Origin: Brugia malayi
Lineage: Eukaryota > Nematoda > Chromadorea > Rhabditida > Onchocercidae
Direction of reading: 5' to 3'
Length of the DNA: 64,000 nucleotides
NCBI RefSeq assembly: GCF_000002995.4
Contig: NW_025062479.1
Span: 17,914,721-17,978,720, forward strand
Part shown: positions 1 through 12,534 of the stretch, in pieces
Layout of the letters: each line of letters starts with the position of its first letter
Position numbering within the stretch: position 1 is the stretch's first letter
Program-made: the position numbers and the translations under genes
Notes under the pieces: model-generated
Told to the model about the DNA's origin: nothing
What the model saw: the letters and a program-made list of their open reading frames with translations, nothing else
Databases searched by the model: none

Positions 1-1292
1 CTTTCTCTCCCTTTGTTGTGTAAGGGCATCGACAACTCAGTGGGCTCTTTAATGCTCTTATGTGGTTTATATGAGCAGAGAATAAGGAAAATGTCTAACA
101 ACCTATTCTACAGGGCTCTCTTCTAATAAAGCAGATGTCTAACAAATACAGTTATTCGTGGGTTATCAGATTGAAACGGTTAGTATAAGTATATGTACTG
201 ATCAGTCAGGACGGAAATGGTATGAAATGAACAGGAAAAATGGAATCGATGTTGATTTTGAATAGCAGTACTGTATGATAAGTCAGACTTGGTGAATATT
301 TGAGATATTTTTTCGTAGTTCATTAAAATAGAAAAGACATACAAAAGACAACAATGGCAAGACTGTTACAGGTTACAGGTTACAGGTTAGATATAATAAT
401 ACAGCAGTAGACTTCGCCGGAATTGTTACTGTCCGAAATTGAGAGAAGCATCTGGTTTACAGAACTGAAGATCATGTCGTCTTCACAGAAATTCTATAAA
501 CTTCCTTAGTGATTGAAGTTCTTGAGAGATTTTTGCAGCTGTGACAATGTCTTGTCAATGATGTGAAGAATACTATGCAACTCCCTTGATAGCTTTGTGA
601 TGAACAACCGTTCCATTGCAATCATTCGAAATCTACTGACCACAGTTCACATTGGTCACGGACAGGTGAAGCACTTCACTAGCAGTGCTTGGGAGGATAC
701 CACTTTTCCATCTTGTCTTTGGTCAGTTAATTTTGGTCCAAAAAGCATTCTCCATAATTATATTAGCAAGCCCAGTACATCACATGCTCTTATTAGCAGA
801 AAGCTCGTAAAACAAAAATTTTTTCCCTTTTCAATTCCACTACTAGCATTAGCATTTCTATTATCAATCACTTCTTCCTCTATTTATACTTCATTTCATT
901 TCTTCTAATTACACTTACCTATAGTTAGATTTATTCTTAAATTTGGTATTTTGATTTCTCCTCTTGAAAGAAATTATGAGATTCTGATGAAAAGTGACAA
1001 CTTTTCGTACTTATGTGCTTTAACAGCTGATAAAAAGAATAGGGAATGTGGGAAAGAGCCAGTCTTGAAGAAGTTGCAAGTGAAAGGTGAATTTCCTTAC
1101 TTATTTTCAGAAAGTTATTTGATATGAAACTATAAAAGTGTATTAGACTTAAGCCTATATTAGTTTATTTTGAATATTAGCATTCGTTAAATCATATAGC
1201 GCTAGTTAATATTAGCGTTAACGTTGGTTAAGTTTTTTTTTTGATTTTGTTATAAACGCATTAATTTGAAGAATGTAATGTGAGTTTAGTTT

Positions 1293-1295
<3 letters not shown>

Positions 1296-1331
<36 letters not shown>
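1296..1331. repeat. (AT)n microsatellite
   Basis: Uninterrupted alternating A/T run of about 36 nt, ending just before a TGACC. It lies in noncoding sequence. Confidence 0.95.
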
Positions 1332-1333
<2 letters not shown>

Positions 1334-1468
1334 CCACTTCTTAATTTTGCCATTTCCTTCGTCGTTCTTTAGCAAAAATTTAATATTTCATTACATGAAT
1401 GATATAACGCTGAAAAATATAGCTGACATAAGTAAAGTAAGGCAGTATGTGTGCTTCTGTATTAGCTC

Positions 1469-1517
1469 TACATTATCTTTACTGCAAAAAATACATGTTT
1501 GCAGTAAAGATAATGTA
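1469..1517. repeat. 20-bp perfect inverted repeat (hairpin)
   Basis: The arms at 1469-1488 and 1498-1517 are exact reverse complements (left arm begins tacattatct). They are separated by 9 nt, so a stable stem-loop is possible on either strand. I see no transposase or terminal duplication around it. It could be a small hairpin RNA or a relic of a foldback element, but nothing in the sequence decides between them. Confidence 0.85.
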
Positions 1518-3803
1518 TGTTTTCTGTGTTTGAATTTATTCGGCAACTTTTTATTGTATTCACAGTTCTCTTTTTACACTTAAATATATAAATATAATTT
1601 CATAGCTATGAGTTAAACACGTAAAATCCATTGTAAGTTGCGTTGTGCTATTTTATCCAATATTCATATTGAATATTTCAAATTAATAGTTTATTTGAAA
1701 TTATTAGGTAGTATTTGTTGTTAGTGTTTGAAATTATTAAATAATATTTGATAAAGTAGGTGCAAATACTTTGCTTTCATGGATCAGTGGAGTTATTTAT
1801 TTGCGACATTTTATTATATCACTTTCTAATAGTGATTTTATAGTTTCAGAAAATAGTGAATTTAATTTTAGCTGCAACGAAAACAAAAATGAATGAGCAC
1901 GGATACGGCAGGATCGATTTCAGCTACAGTACTATTTGTTCCAGCTCTTAAAAACATGATTTTGAAACTGTGGGGAACTATCGACATTTTCAGTAACAGC
2001 CGAAAAAGGATTTTTCATGTCCTAAAATTCTCTATCGACTTTGGTGATGACCTCAACAAGACTGCCCTTTCAGCATATTATTAAGTACGGACCTGACTGA
2101 TAATGAATCTTTTAGATATGATTTGTAATTAAGCAATTCTGTTTAATGTACTTGTCACCGACATCATTGGTACTTCAAATCACATATCTCAACAACATCA
2201 GTTAGCTCATTCATAAGAATATTTGGAAGTGTAACTGTCCTCCCTTTGAAGCACTCAGTTTTTACCACTTTCACATATAATTTAGGTCAAATAATGTGCA
2301 GTGAGAAAAGTGGAATCTTATCCAGCCTTTCGATTTCTATCCACTTTCTAAGCGAATGATGTGATTAGAGATTATTGTGTGCAATAGCTGGAATCAACAA
2401 AATACAGCTATAAGTGGTATTTGAATATAGGCCAGGAAGTTAGAAAATAACTTCTCCAACATCACATTTTCACGGAAGAATGATTTATGACTATGGAAAA
2501 ATAGGAACCACAAAGTTCTGATTTTTGGAGCTGCTATTTTATTTCACTGTATTTTCATTTCATTCAATTTTTTGTTGATATTGTTATGCTTGCATTTCCC
2601 ATCACAATTTGATACTCCCCTGTATCAGTATCAGCTGATGCGTTGTTTGAAACTTTTCACATTTTTCGAGATTTTGCTGAAACTTCTTTGAAAAAAAAAG
2701 AAATTTGAAAGAAACATTACCAGTCTGTCGTTAATTTATAAAAAATCTCTCTTAATGACCAGATTTATTTCACTCCTTCCATCGCAACACCATAAAATAC
2801 TTCCGCGGAATCACAGAATTTTGAAAGCTAAATCGAATTTAAAAAACAGGACATTTCACTACAAGTTATTACATAAAAAACTTGAAATTTTTCATCTTTG
2901 CAAGTTAAAATTTTTAAATAGATTCATAGAAAATTTCACAAATTTAAATGTACAATTATTTTTTTTTTCATCCTTTTTCCTTACATTTTGAAAAGAAACA
3001 CAGCAAGAAAAGTTGATAACTCTTTGTACTTGTTTTCAATAAATTTTTATCATCCCTGTCTAAGGCTCTCATATATTAGTTGCTAAAACTAAAAAACTGA
3101 TAAGGACTCGAAATTGAAATGGAATAATATAATATCATTATATTTACTGTCATGAATTAGCGGCTTTGACATGAAAAGTTTTGAAACACTTTTCTATTAA
3201 TACTAAATAGGTCGATATTATAAATCATTAAAATTATTTTCTAGACTGCTATTTCTCAAGTTTTTCTTCAATCTTAAGTTTTAGCCACTGTACACGGATT
3301 TCATATTCATCAATTGTACTGAACATATATAAAACTTTGACATTTTAAATTGTGAATAGTTAGATTTGGACTCATATGAGAGCTAGAAAAAGTTTTGCTC
3401 CGTAATTTTACTAAACTTCAAATTGCTGTGAACTTGACAATGTTATGTAGAAAAGTACTTTATGAGTGACAGATTTTGAAAAATTTTTTATGTCATTTCC
3501 CATTTTGATTTCAAATAAAAAATTGGCTCAAAATTCATTTTTTATAATGTCTTTTTTCTAGTTTAAAATGAATATAAGAAAAGCAATAAGTAATAAGTCA
3601 TTATTGGAGAACATAAAATCCATTAATATTAATGTTTTCTAATATAAAACAGCAAAATTTCAGTATTGCAGAAAACGTGATTAGCTTCACGCTAAGCCAA
3701 TGTGGATCTATTCTGTAAGTAATTAGCTAATATTAGATACCATTATAATGTTCATTCCTGTTAACCATTTATTATTTGCTGTTAGTTTTGCTTTTCCTAT
3801 TTA

Positions 3804-3930
3804 GGCCTTGTTTTTCAGTATAATGTTCAGCACTATCCAACAGGTGCTTTTTTTCTGTTCAGGCCTTGTTTTTCAGTATAATGTTCAGCACTATCCAACA
3901 GGTGCTTTTTTTCTGTTCAGGCCTTGTTCT
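3804..3930. repeat. 58-bp tandem duplication, about 2.2 copies
   Basis: The unit begins ggccttgtttttcagtataa and recurs exactly at 3804-3861 and 3862-3919. A third, partial copy starts at 3920 and diverges after about 11 nt. The two full copies look identical, which suggests a recent duplication. Each unit carries a tttttcag splice-acceptor-like string. Confidence 0.95.
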
Positions 3931-4139
3931 TCCAATAGGATATCCAAACCATTCAACAAATACTTTCTCTTTTTTCGAGACGGCAGTTTTTCTTATTTTA
4001 CAAATTAGTTAAAAAATATCTCCAAAGAAATTTTACATTTTTCACTGGAAAAATTTACTGACGAGGTTTTTGGTTTTCATTTTTCCAAATTCCAGTAATA
4101 CTGGACGTTTCATGATGCAGTATATTGATTGAAACTTAC

Positions 4140-4401
4140 ACGTGGCATAAGACGTCGTCCATATCTATTTATTGTCCCTAGTTTGATCATGTTATCATTC
4201 ATTAACTTCCTGTTAGGTAGTTTTTTTTTTTGAGTAAAAAACTGAAAGTTATCTATACTCATAAGAGACAGATCTCCTGTAAATGCTTTCTCCCTACTCT
4301 CATCTGCTCTCTCCACGACACTAACTTCACTTCCCGGAACATGGAAGCACGGGAACAGTAGCACGTAAAAATAAACAGTGAAATCAAGGATATTTGGCAA
4401 T
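4140..4401 (-). CDS. candidate luqin/RYamide-like neuropeptide precursor exon
   Basis: This minus-strand open frame has a secretion-signal-like hydrophobic run (LDFTVYFYVLLFPCF), then a polar spacer. It ends in MIKLGTINRYGRRLMPR, followed by a canonical GTAAGT donor at 4139-4134. The Arg-Tyr-Gly-Arg-Arg block is the expected form of an amidated RYamide peptide (Gly as amide donor, dibasic cleavage). A following ...PR at the splice site resembles the tandem arrangement of the nematode luqin precursor LURY-1, in which two RYamides sit back to back. That comparison is from memory. Problems: there is no ATG in the frame (an upstream exon is needed, or the TTG near 4400 is misread as a start), and the exon that should supply the second Tyr-Gly was not found. 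An A-tract encoding KKK could hide an indel. It is a good candidate but not proven. Confidence 0.4.
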
Positions 4402-4430
4402 CTATAAATCGGATATATTTCGCTTCAAAA

Positions 4431-5157
4431 TATCTTATGAAACGTTATAGTGTATTTAGCTATATGATAATTGCTTAAAAAGCTATAAATAATGGCATAA
4501 ATACTTTCTCAACAGGATTTCTCATAGCACAAAATTAAAACTATGAAGTTTTCTGAGTCATTCTTTCCAATAATTATAGTTCACGACCAGCACTTACAAG
4601 CCAGAGAATTGAAATGGTTTTATATATAATTCTTGTAAAGCTATAGTTAGTTTACATTAAAACCGTAAAGCTATCGCTATTCAAAATTTAAGTTACATGT
4701 TAGAAAAGTTTCAAGCTGCAATACTTTTGATTTAAATTGGATATGTTTGGCCTAAAAAAGTTTCAATTACATGCAAAAAACTTTGTATGTAACTGAAGGC
4801 GTACTAGAAATCAAAAGTCAAACAAATTGTGATTGTGATTTACCAGCTCTTTGAGTTGACAATAAGGACGAATGTACTCCAATAAGAAAACGAGAAAAAA
4901 ACAACTTCTTGTTACCAATTTCGAAAAAATAAACATCATTAAAGAAGTAATTATCCAACATTAACATCTTCTTTAATTTGGGTACATGTATAAACATAAT
5001 TTCATAAGTTATCTGCATATGCAGGTAACTCTGGTCTTAATTTTCTCCATTTTTCTTCAAATTATGCGTGATGCTTTCCTTATACGTACCGTATACTGTT
5101 TGATATTGATATGATTATCATTCTGCAATTATGATGTTAAGGTAATTATTGTTTCAG
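4431..5157. other. no gene seen
   Basis: AT-rich sequence without a supportable exon. The first exon of the minus-strand neuropeptide candidate would be expected here. One ATG followed by a GT (near 4550, minus) does not match in phase. Confidence 0.4.
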
Positions 5158-5159
5158 AT

Positions 5160-5342
5160 ATGTTTTTAATATCAAAAATAGTACGCGGCAGAAGATTACT
5201 GCAAGAACTTGAAGCTGAGACTGAAAAAAAAGCAGTACAAGAAGTGACTGGAATAGAACCTTCAGCGACGATTCTTCGGCAAAGTGTACTAGCAACTCGG
5301 GTGGAAAAGGAAAAGTCTGTGGATGAAACGTCACAGGTTTTT
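5160..5342 (+). CDS. orphan exon-like ORF, possible 5' exon of the globin
   Basis: An ATG lies two bases after a good acceptor (ttgtttcag), as expected for a trans-spliced or first coding exon. The frame is open to 5366 and encodes a basic start followed by a charged, helix-prone stretch (RRLLQELEAETEKKAVQEV). Possible donors are the GT at 5343 (phase 0) and a weaker GT at 5318. Only the weaker one leaves phase 2, which is what the first clear globin exon (9257) requires; joined that way the junction reads EKEKKVRQKR. I recognise no domain. It could be the globin N-terminus across a 3.9-kb intron, a separate small gene, or chance. Confidence 0.25.
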
Positions 5343-5343
5343 C

Positions 5344-6459
5344 TAAAATTTGACGAAATAAGTTAAAAAACAGTTCGTTCCGAATCAGTTTTGGAATGTG
5401 CAGTAAACAATATGAGAGAGGATAAGAACAGCTGGAAAGCAAAGAAGAAAAGAGACTTGAGAAATAAGAAATTTGCAGTAGGCTTTAAGTATTTATCCTC
5501 GTGAATGTGTAGGTTTCGTAATACAAATGCATTCATCGTAAAAATTGAGTGGAAATTTGAACTTGAAGAACTTTATGGAATCAGTTTCAATTTAGATCAA
5601 CTATCAGTGTGGAGCAGGACCATCTAATGCGAATATGACATATACAACAGCTCAGCCATCATCCTGCAGGTCTTATTTCCATTTCTACATTTTTCATTTC
5701 AAATATTACTAATTAATCTCTTGAGGTAATAAAATATTCAATCTGTAATACTTATATAAAAATTGGAATGTCAAATTATATTTTAGGAAGAATTAAGTGC
5801 TGAATTAATTGTATTCGTAATTCAACAAGAATTATTACTTTTGTAAAAACTGATAGCAGTCTAAGTCTAATTTCTTTCTAAACAGCTTAATGTTCTGGCT
5901 AGTTCAGGCCAGACAACGCTATTTCTGGAGTTTATTCTTCAATCCTGTTTTCTTGTATTACCTAGGTTTTTTTTTTTCACCTAAGACAAATAATGATACT
6001 ACCCATACAGTCATTGCAAATCAAGTGATGATCAAAGTTTGCGACACATTTTGTATGAAAAGTGCTACTAACTTTCATGCTATTTCATCACAACAGTTCT
6101 CTTTTTTTAGTTATTCCTGAGTAGATTTGAGTCAAATTTCTAATTTCATTGCAGATCATTCGATTGTCATGTTATGATTATAGTTAGGAAAATAAATGAA
6201 GAATTGAAATTCTATTTCACTAAACTTCTAAAAAATCTTCAGTAAGAAACGAAATACATTTACATTGTCGATCAATAACCTGAAGGAAAATTTTTTCAGA
6301 TACACAAGTTTTTTCTTGTATTTTAATTATCAGTGAAAACTAATTATTAGTTTAGAGCAGATATGATTCAAGAAGAAATACACAATTTTAACAGTGACGA
6401 CTAACTTCCTATTATTGACTTTCTACCACGACTTTTTATTCATTCAGTTTCTATTTCTA

Positions 6460-6498
<39 letters not shown>

Positions 6499-9256
6499 AA
6501 ACTTTATTAATTTCGATTGCCTAGAATCTTTGATATCTACCCAGTATAAGGTAATTAAGAATTTTCAGTATGATTTAGAGCAAAATCTGATTTAAATGAA
6601 ATCCTGTTATGAGGGGCAGAGTTGGTGCACGTAATACTCATATGATCTTATTCTTAAGGACAGAGAAGAAAATGTGGTAGTAAGTACTGTCTACACTTAT
6701 TTCATGTCTTGATCTTCTTGGGAATCTATAAGCAGAATTATCTTTTCCTTCACAATTCAACTTTTAGGTTGGATGCAAAAGGATGGTCGCATTTCTCTTT
6801 TACATTTTATTAGTTTATGTTTCAAAAAGAAAATAACAAATGCGAATTAGAATAACAAACATACTCGAAATGAAAGCAAAAAGTCGAAAGCAATAGGAAG
6901 TATTGAAGCTATAATACTACAAATTGACGACTAACAAATAAAAAAAATGACTACCTGATGAAACTTTATACAATACTTAATTGATCATTTGTGAATAACC
7001 ATGCAATTAAATTATGAAAGTGGTATTTGCTTGACATATGATGCATAATTTTGAATTTTGACTATACACGGTACTGGAAATCTTTTTTTTTTTAATCTTT
7101 TTAATTAAAATTAACACTTCAAAAAGCTAGCAGTAACTCACTTTATTGTTAGCTTGCGTTAAGTAGCAACAGAAGTGACATTTCACTACTTCGGCTAAGT
7201 TGTTCTCTTTTTCGATGAAAAAATATGAAATGGTCTGTTAATAAGTGTCCAGTAGATGCTTCTGGAAATTTATCCCATTTGAAACACATACTGACCGAGG
7301 ACCGAGTTTTTTCACTCAGGTTTTCATCAATTAGGACAACAATGTGAACGTTTACAGATATGAACTAACCTGTTTTTTAGGAAAGTAGGAAGTTTATGAA
7401 AAAAAAAAAAGTTTCTTTTTCTTTGTATTAAATGTCATTTGAAGGACACATCCAGTGATTCCGGCGTATGATACGTTTTACAAAATTGAAAACTGCCAGT
7501 TACTGTTGAGATGAGCCTAATTAGAGAAAAAAAAAGTTATTGCAACTGTTAGCTGCTTTCAAGGCCAAGACCAAGTCTAGACTTTTTGAGCTGTAGAGAT
7601 TCGTTTGTTAAAGTAATTCATGATAGCAAGACAGCATTTTAGACTTACTCGATGTTTTCTGCGTGATTGATAATACCATCATTATCTCTTCTTTTTTGTA
7701 TTTTCTCACTTTTCTCATATTTTTATCATTTTTCTTTCTTTAAAGTCAATGAAGACAGCTTGATGGCAAGCCAAAAATAATTTGTCTTGGCTCAGCTGGA
7801 TAGCTGTAGTTTAAATAAACTTTCTTATTTTTTGCCTGCTAAATTAATTAAAAGATAACAAGTGACCGAAATATTCTACTTATATTTGAATTTTCTCCTC
7901 CGTACACAAAATTAATTGCTGAAGATAACGATAAGTGTTAATCAACTGATGATAAACATTGAGGTTTTTGCATCTTCAAAATTTTGAGTATCAGTAAGTG
8001 AATTGTGTTTGTTGCTATTAAATAGCATTGTGCGGATCTTAGACTAGTGAGCTTAAACATGAACTGAAAGTTCAGCTTTAAATCTCTGCACTGATTTAAA
8101 TGTTTGCAAAAATTTTATGATATAGGACTTTTTATTGTTATCGCTAATTTAAAAAAATACTTTCCAGATGAACATATGCTTTCCTGTTAAGATATCACTA
8201 ATTTCAATAAATCAAGCGCTTCTTTGGGATCAGTCCAATTAATAGCAGAATAATACTTCAAACCCATTTAGATTACTATGTTATCTTAAAAGGTATTGTA
8301 ATATCCGACTTTATCGCAAGAAAAATATGAACATCCTTTCCTACAAATGTATGGGTAACAGAGTCTGCTAAAGATTCTCAAGATGCCGAAACGAAACAGA
8401 GGGATGATGATTGATTTGATCAACACTGTTGAGGAAGGTACCTTAACGCTGTAAATATCGTAGAAAATATTTAATGAATTCTCTTATCATTATTCTATGC
8501 TATGCAACTAAGGAACTAGCGATGAATTTTTCTGTAGTTATTATATTAATTATCATAATTATCAGTGCAACAGTTTGCATTGACTTGTGAAGTTCCATCG
8601 ATATCAGTGAAATAAGAAGTGCGGTGTTTTTATTGAAACAAATTATGGCTTCTTTGTGCACATCTATTAATGCTCTTTTTCCTAATAATTAGAAGAATAA
8701 ATTTCAACTGCATAATAGTTTTTCTTGGATATATAAATGATATTCGACGGATTTATGTGAAGCCTGCAAATACGGTTTCATTTGCATTCAAATAGTAATA
8801 TATGTGTGTGGACGAGTCACTTTGATTACCTGTCAATTTTCTAATAAATATGATAATTTTCACTCCTCTTGTTTTTATGTTTTCTATTGAGTGTCGTGTT
8901 GAGTGTCAACTTTTGTTTTCATGCTAAATAAAAAAAAAATTAAGTTTTGCTTAGACTATCTGCCATGAAATCACATAAAATGTCTTCAAGCTATATGTAA
9001 TTGGTCATGAACATTTCGACGATATTATTTCGCTCCAAAATTTTATCGCCGATTTTCTAGATTAACTTACACAACTGCAACTTTGAAATATTGCATAGAA
9101 TTTAGGAGTTGAGCAGGATCATGAAACATTCGAATGGAGGTGTGGTATATGCAGGACTATAAGACAGTCATTATTCTCTTTTCTAACACTAACAAACTAC
9201 AGGAAGGAAAATCTTCTTCAATGAAGCTATTATGTTCATTTAACATTCATTTGCAG
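5344..9256. other. gene-poor stretch or long intron
   Basis: No convincing exon was found. A small ATG-led frame at 8382 (MPKRNRGMMIDLIN) ends in a possible donor but in the wrong phase to join the globin. A 35-nt T tract lies at 6462-6496. If the ORF at 5160 belongs to the globin, this is its first large intron. Confidence 0.4.
6462..6496. repeat. poly(T) tract, 35 nt
   Basis: Uninterrupted run of 35 T. No retroposon body or target-site duplication is evident next to it, so it is treated as a simple homopolymer. Confidence 0.9.
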
Positions 9257-12200
9257 AAAAGTTAGACAAAAGAGAGACACCTCATTACCAGACGGAGTCG
9301 AAACAGATTTAGACTTAAGCGATCTTGCAGTGCCATCTCATATACGCCGGTCATCAAGTATGCCAAGTGTGTCCGATCCTATCATCGGTAAGTTATGACT
9401 TTTAAAACAGGAAATGATTTTTCTCTAAGATTTTGAAGTTTTATTTCATGGTGCTTTTATATCCATAATTTTTCTATAATTATCTTTAGGACCGATTTTA
9501 AAACATTATGATTATAACTCAAGATTGAACCGACTTCAAAAACGATTTCTTCGCTTCACGTGGCATCGTTTGCAAACAAAGAATGGTGGAAAACGAGTTG
9601 GAAATGTTTTCGAAGAGGTTATTCATACTACATATCTTTATCAATAACATTTCTTAATCATTTTAATCGAAGTTTTTAATGAGTCACAAGTGATCGAGAC
9701 AAACTGGGACCTAGGAAAGCAAAATAAGAAGTGATAAATAAGACAAAAACAAATAATCAGCATATAATGCCTTGCGTGCTTTCCATTTGTAGATCCATTT
9801 TACTCTTTAATACTGAAACCATTAGTCATTAAATGATTAGTTATGAAATCATAAACTTGACTGATTGCAATTTTACTACATCCAAGCACAGTCATAATTT
9901 TTGGCGAAAATCAATAGTTTCATAAATTTTTGGAACTCTATTTCACGTCTAAACGTTTGTTTATTTCTCTTTTCCTTACCGTCTCCTCTTCTTATTGGAT
10001 CTTACTTAACTCTAAAGTGTACGTTTCAATAAAGAAACGAGTCAATTGTTCGTTTAGGTCTATGAGCGCCTTTTAAGGCAGTTGCCCGGAACTTGGGAAA
10101 TGTTCACAACACGAACCTTTTTGTCTGCAATGTCACGTAGCGAAACAGCCACACCAAGAGATCATGCGAAGGTATGTTTCAATTTAGGTAAAATAAAGGA
10201 AAATCAATTTTTTTCTGCTAGAATAATCAAGAAGATTAATGGTCATTTTCTTTATTTTCTTGAAAAGGCATTGAGTTAAAAAAGATTTTAGGAGACAGTG
10301 AAATTGATCGATTATGCGATTAAGAATCTGGAAGTAAATGACAAAGAAAGGAACGACACAGGCAGTGACTACGACCCTTTCTTACTCGGTGAATTCAGTC
10401 TTAGTTTGAATACGCATTTTAATATTTTAGTAAATATGCTTTAACATAGGATCGGGTTTGTAAACTTTTTATCTGGATCTATTAGAAAACATAAGTTGAA
10501 ATGACGACTGAAATTAAGAGATGTCGTGGAATTTATTGATTGCTAGATATTTTATTTTGCCGAGCTCAAACTTGGGTAATTAAACCAACAAATCAACATT
10601 AAAAATTAACGTAAAATCAACATCATAACAACGCGCAATAAATATAATATAATTGTAAAACACTGAATATAATATAATTGTAAAACACTGAAATATTATC
10701 AAAGTACTCCAAAAAACATAGAATGAAATAACGGTTAGTAGGGAAGGTTGGTTAGTTTATATACAGAATTAAACTGTACAAAGAATTAAACCGGAAATCA
10801 TTTCCATGAAACAAAGACTGGTAACAAGATTAGGTCTTTGTTGTGTGAGAAAAGAGGAAGTAATTAGCATAATTTAGGATAATGGCATAGATTGATTACA
10901 AATACAAAAACATTTGGTGATAGACTCATCACGCATCTGGCAAAAATATTAGGATTTGAATGTAATTAAATGTGTCGTTTTTACGACAAGAGGAGTAATC
11001 TGTCAAGTTTACTTCGAATCATGAAGAGACAACACAAGTTTTAAAAGACAGTTTAAAATCAGTCATTTGAATTTTTTATAAATTAGCTAGTATAATACTT
11101 TATTAGCAAATTCAAGCTTATCTTGCTTGCAGGTAAAGCACATGGGAGACTTCGACCATATGGTTTCACAGGGAATTACTGGGAGAAACTTGGCGAAATT
11201 ATTGTTGACGTGGTGTTAGTGCAAGAAGCTGTTAGAGATTTACCTGGTGCGGGCCAAGCATGGGTTATATTCATTGCTTGTCTTGTTGATCAGGTGTGTT
11301 TTGCGTAATACACTACTGCAGAAAATTTGTTAACCATCCAAAAGATCAATATGACAGGCTTTGAAACTCATTTTACTTAGTGATTAGCTTTTATCATACC
11401 TCAGTGAAATGAGTTTTCCTTCATTACACACATTCATGGAGCCGTTAAATCGAATTATTGAGCTGCAGTAATTCAGTGCGAAGGGTTAAGGTATTTTGTT
11501 TTTGATAAATTAAAAAGAGCCAAATGTAGTCAGTAGTTACTTAGAACTCGAATGTATAGGTAACGAAAAGTGACCCACTTGTTTCAGAACAAAAATACTT
11601 CTCCTAATGAAATTAATACAATATAACTCCTACAGCTAAGAGCTGGATTTGACGAAAGCAAAAGCGGCTTGACACCAATGACTGCAATGTTCTCCCAGAA
11701 GTATATTTGTAATACTGTCACTTCAGACAGTGCGAACGGTTACCATCAACATATTTTCCCACATATTGATACAACTTGTCACTCATCAGCGGTCACGTTT
11801 ATTTATATATACATAAAAGAAAAAACTGAACTTATGAACAGAATATTTTTCGAGGAGCCATCAACATACTAATAATTATTTTTAGAGCTTATCTTCAACA
11901 CAGTCACTGATATTTTTGAATCAAAGTGTTGAATAGCTTTAACCTACAACACATCAACCACAAAGCACTTTTTAAAAATTCACAATGCTATTTCAGTGCT
12001 ACACCAGTCAACCGATTCTGCCGGAATACGTTTCGACAGTGCCGTCGAGAAGAAACGCGAACCTAACTTTTGATTCAGGAATGCGAGAGATGACTGAACG
12101 ACAAAATTACCCCGTGTCTATGGCAGAACATGGCACTTCAACATTTCGCTCTAGAAGAAGTTCAGCACGTTTCGTGACAAGCAGGAAGCACTCCAAAAGC

Positions 12201-12534
12201 CAGTATACCAGCAGTTACTCACCGCGGAACTTATCATCCGTTTATGAGGTAACATTGTCACATTTTAAATAGTTTAAAGAAATAATCACTTCCTTTACTG
12301 ATTTAACTTGACTGTGCTAAAATATGATTGACGCCATTAATTATAATTAGTAATCTTAAATTTGAAAGAGATTTGGTACAGGTGAGTGTAATTCTGCTAT
12401 TTAGATCAAGCACAGTTATCTTAATTATCTTGGTAACATTTAATTGTTCTAATGAAGGTAATCAATCGTTTCAGAATTCTAGTGATACTCAGGTATTGAA
12501 TCCGGAATCAACAATGGATCAACAGATTTTATAA
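9257..12534 (+). CDS. globin with long N- and C-terminal extensions
   Basis: Phase-compatible exons are 9257-9387, 9490-9617, 10058-10171, 10292-10388, 11133-11293, 11636-11700, 12008-12248 and 12475-12534 (stop). The first needs an upstream exon ending in phase 2, so the start is missing; about 330 residues are visible. The N-terminus is Ser-rich (IRRSSSMPSVSDP). The globin fold follows: helix A with FTWHRLQT, a CD-corner Phe (WEMFTTR), an E-helix His (PRDHAKETV, likely distal), and the proximal F8 His with the FG corner in GKAHGRLRPYGF. A G/H region follows, ending ACLVDQLRAGF. The C-terminal tail of about 110 residues is rich in Ser, Arg and Gln and low in complexity. Nematodes have large families of such extended globins, many neuronal and with sensing or redox roles rather than bulk oxygen transport. 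I infer haem binding from both His residues being present, but cannot name the orthologue. One junction uses an internal acceptor at 12006-12007. Confidence 0.85.
10641..10690. repeat. 25-bp tandem repeat, 2 copies
   Basis: The unit aatataatataattgtaaaa plus cactg is repeated exactly twice (10641-10665, 10666-10690) inside a globin intron. Confidence 0.95.

Larger units (their letters stand above)
1..4139. other. gene-poor stretch with simple repeats
   Basis: No gene is supported here. The longest ATG-initiated ORF (597-908, +) has no recognisable domain, and its length is expected by chance at this AT content. The stretch contains an (AT)n microsatellite, a 20-bp inverted repeat and a 58-bp tandem duplication, each listed separately. 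Downstream exons of the candidate neuropeptide gene (minus strand, 4140-4401) should lie here. I looked for an acceptor followed directly by a Tyr-Gly codon pair and did not find one. Confidence 0.5.

Noticed and set aside
597..908. 103-codon plus-strand ORF
   Set aside because: The C-terminal half is a Ser/Phe/Leu-rich T-tract translation. There is no homology and no splice context.
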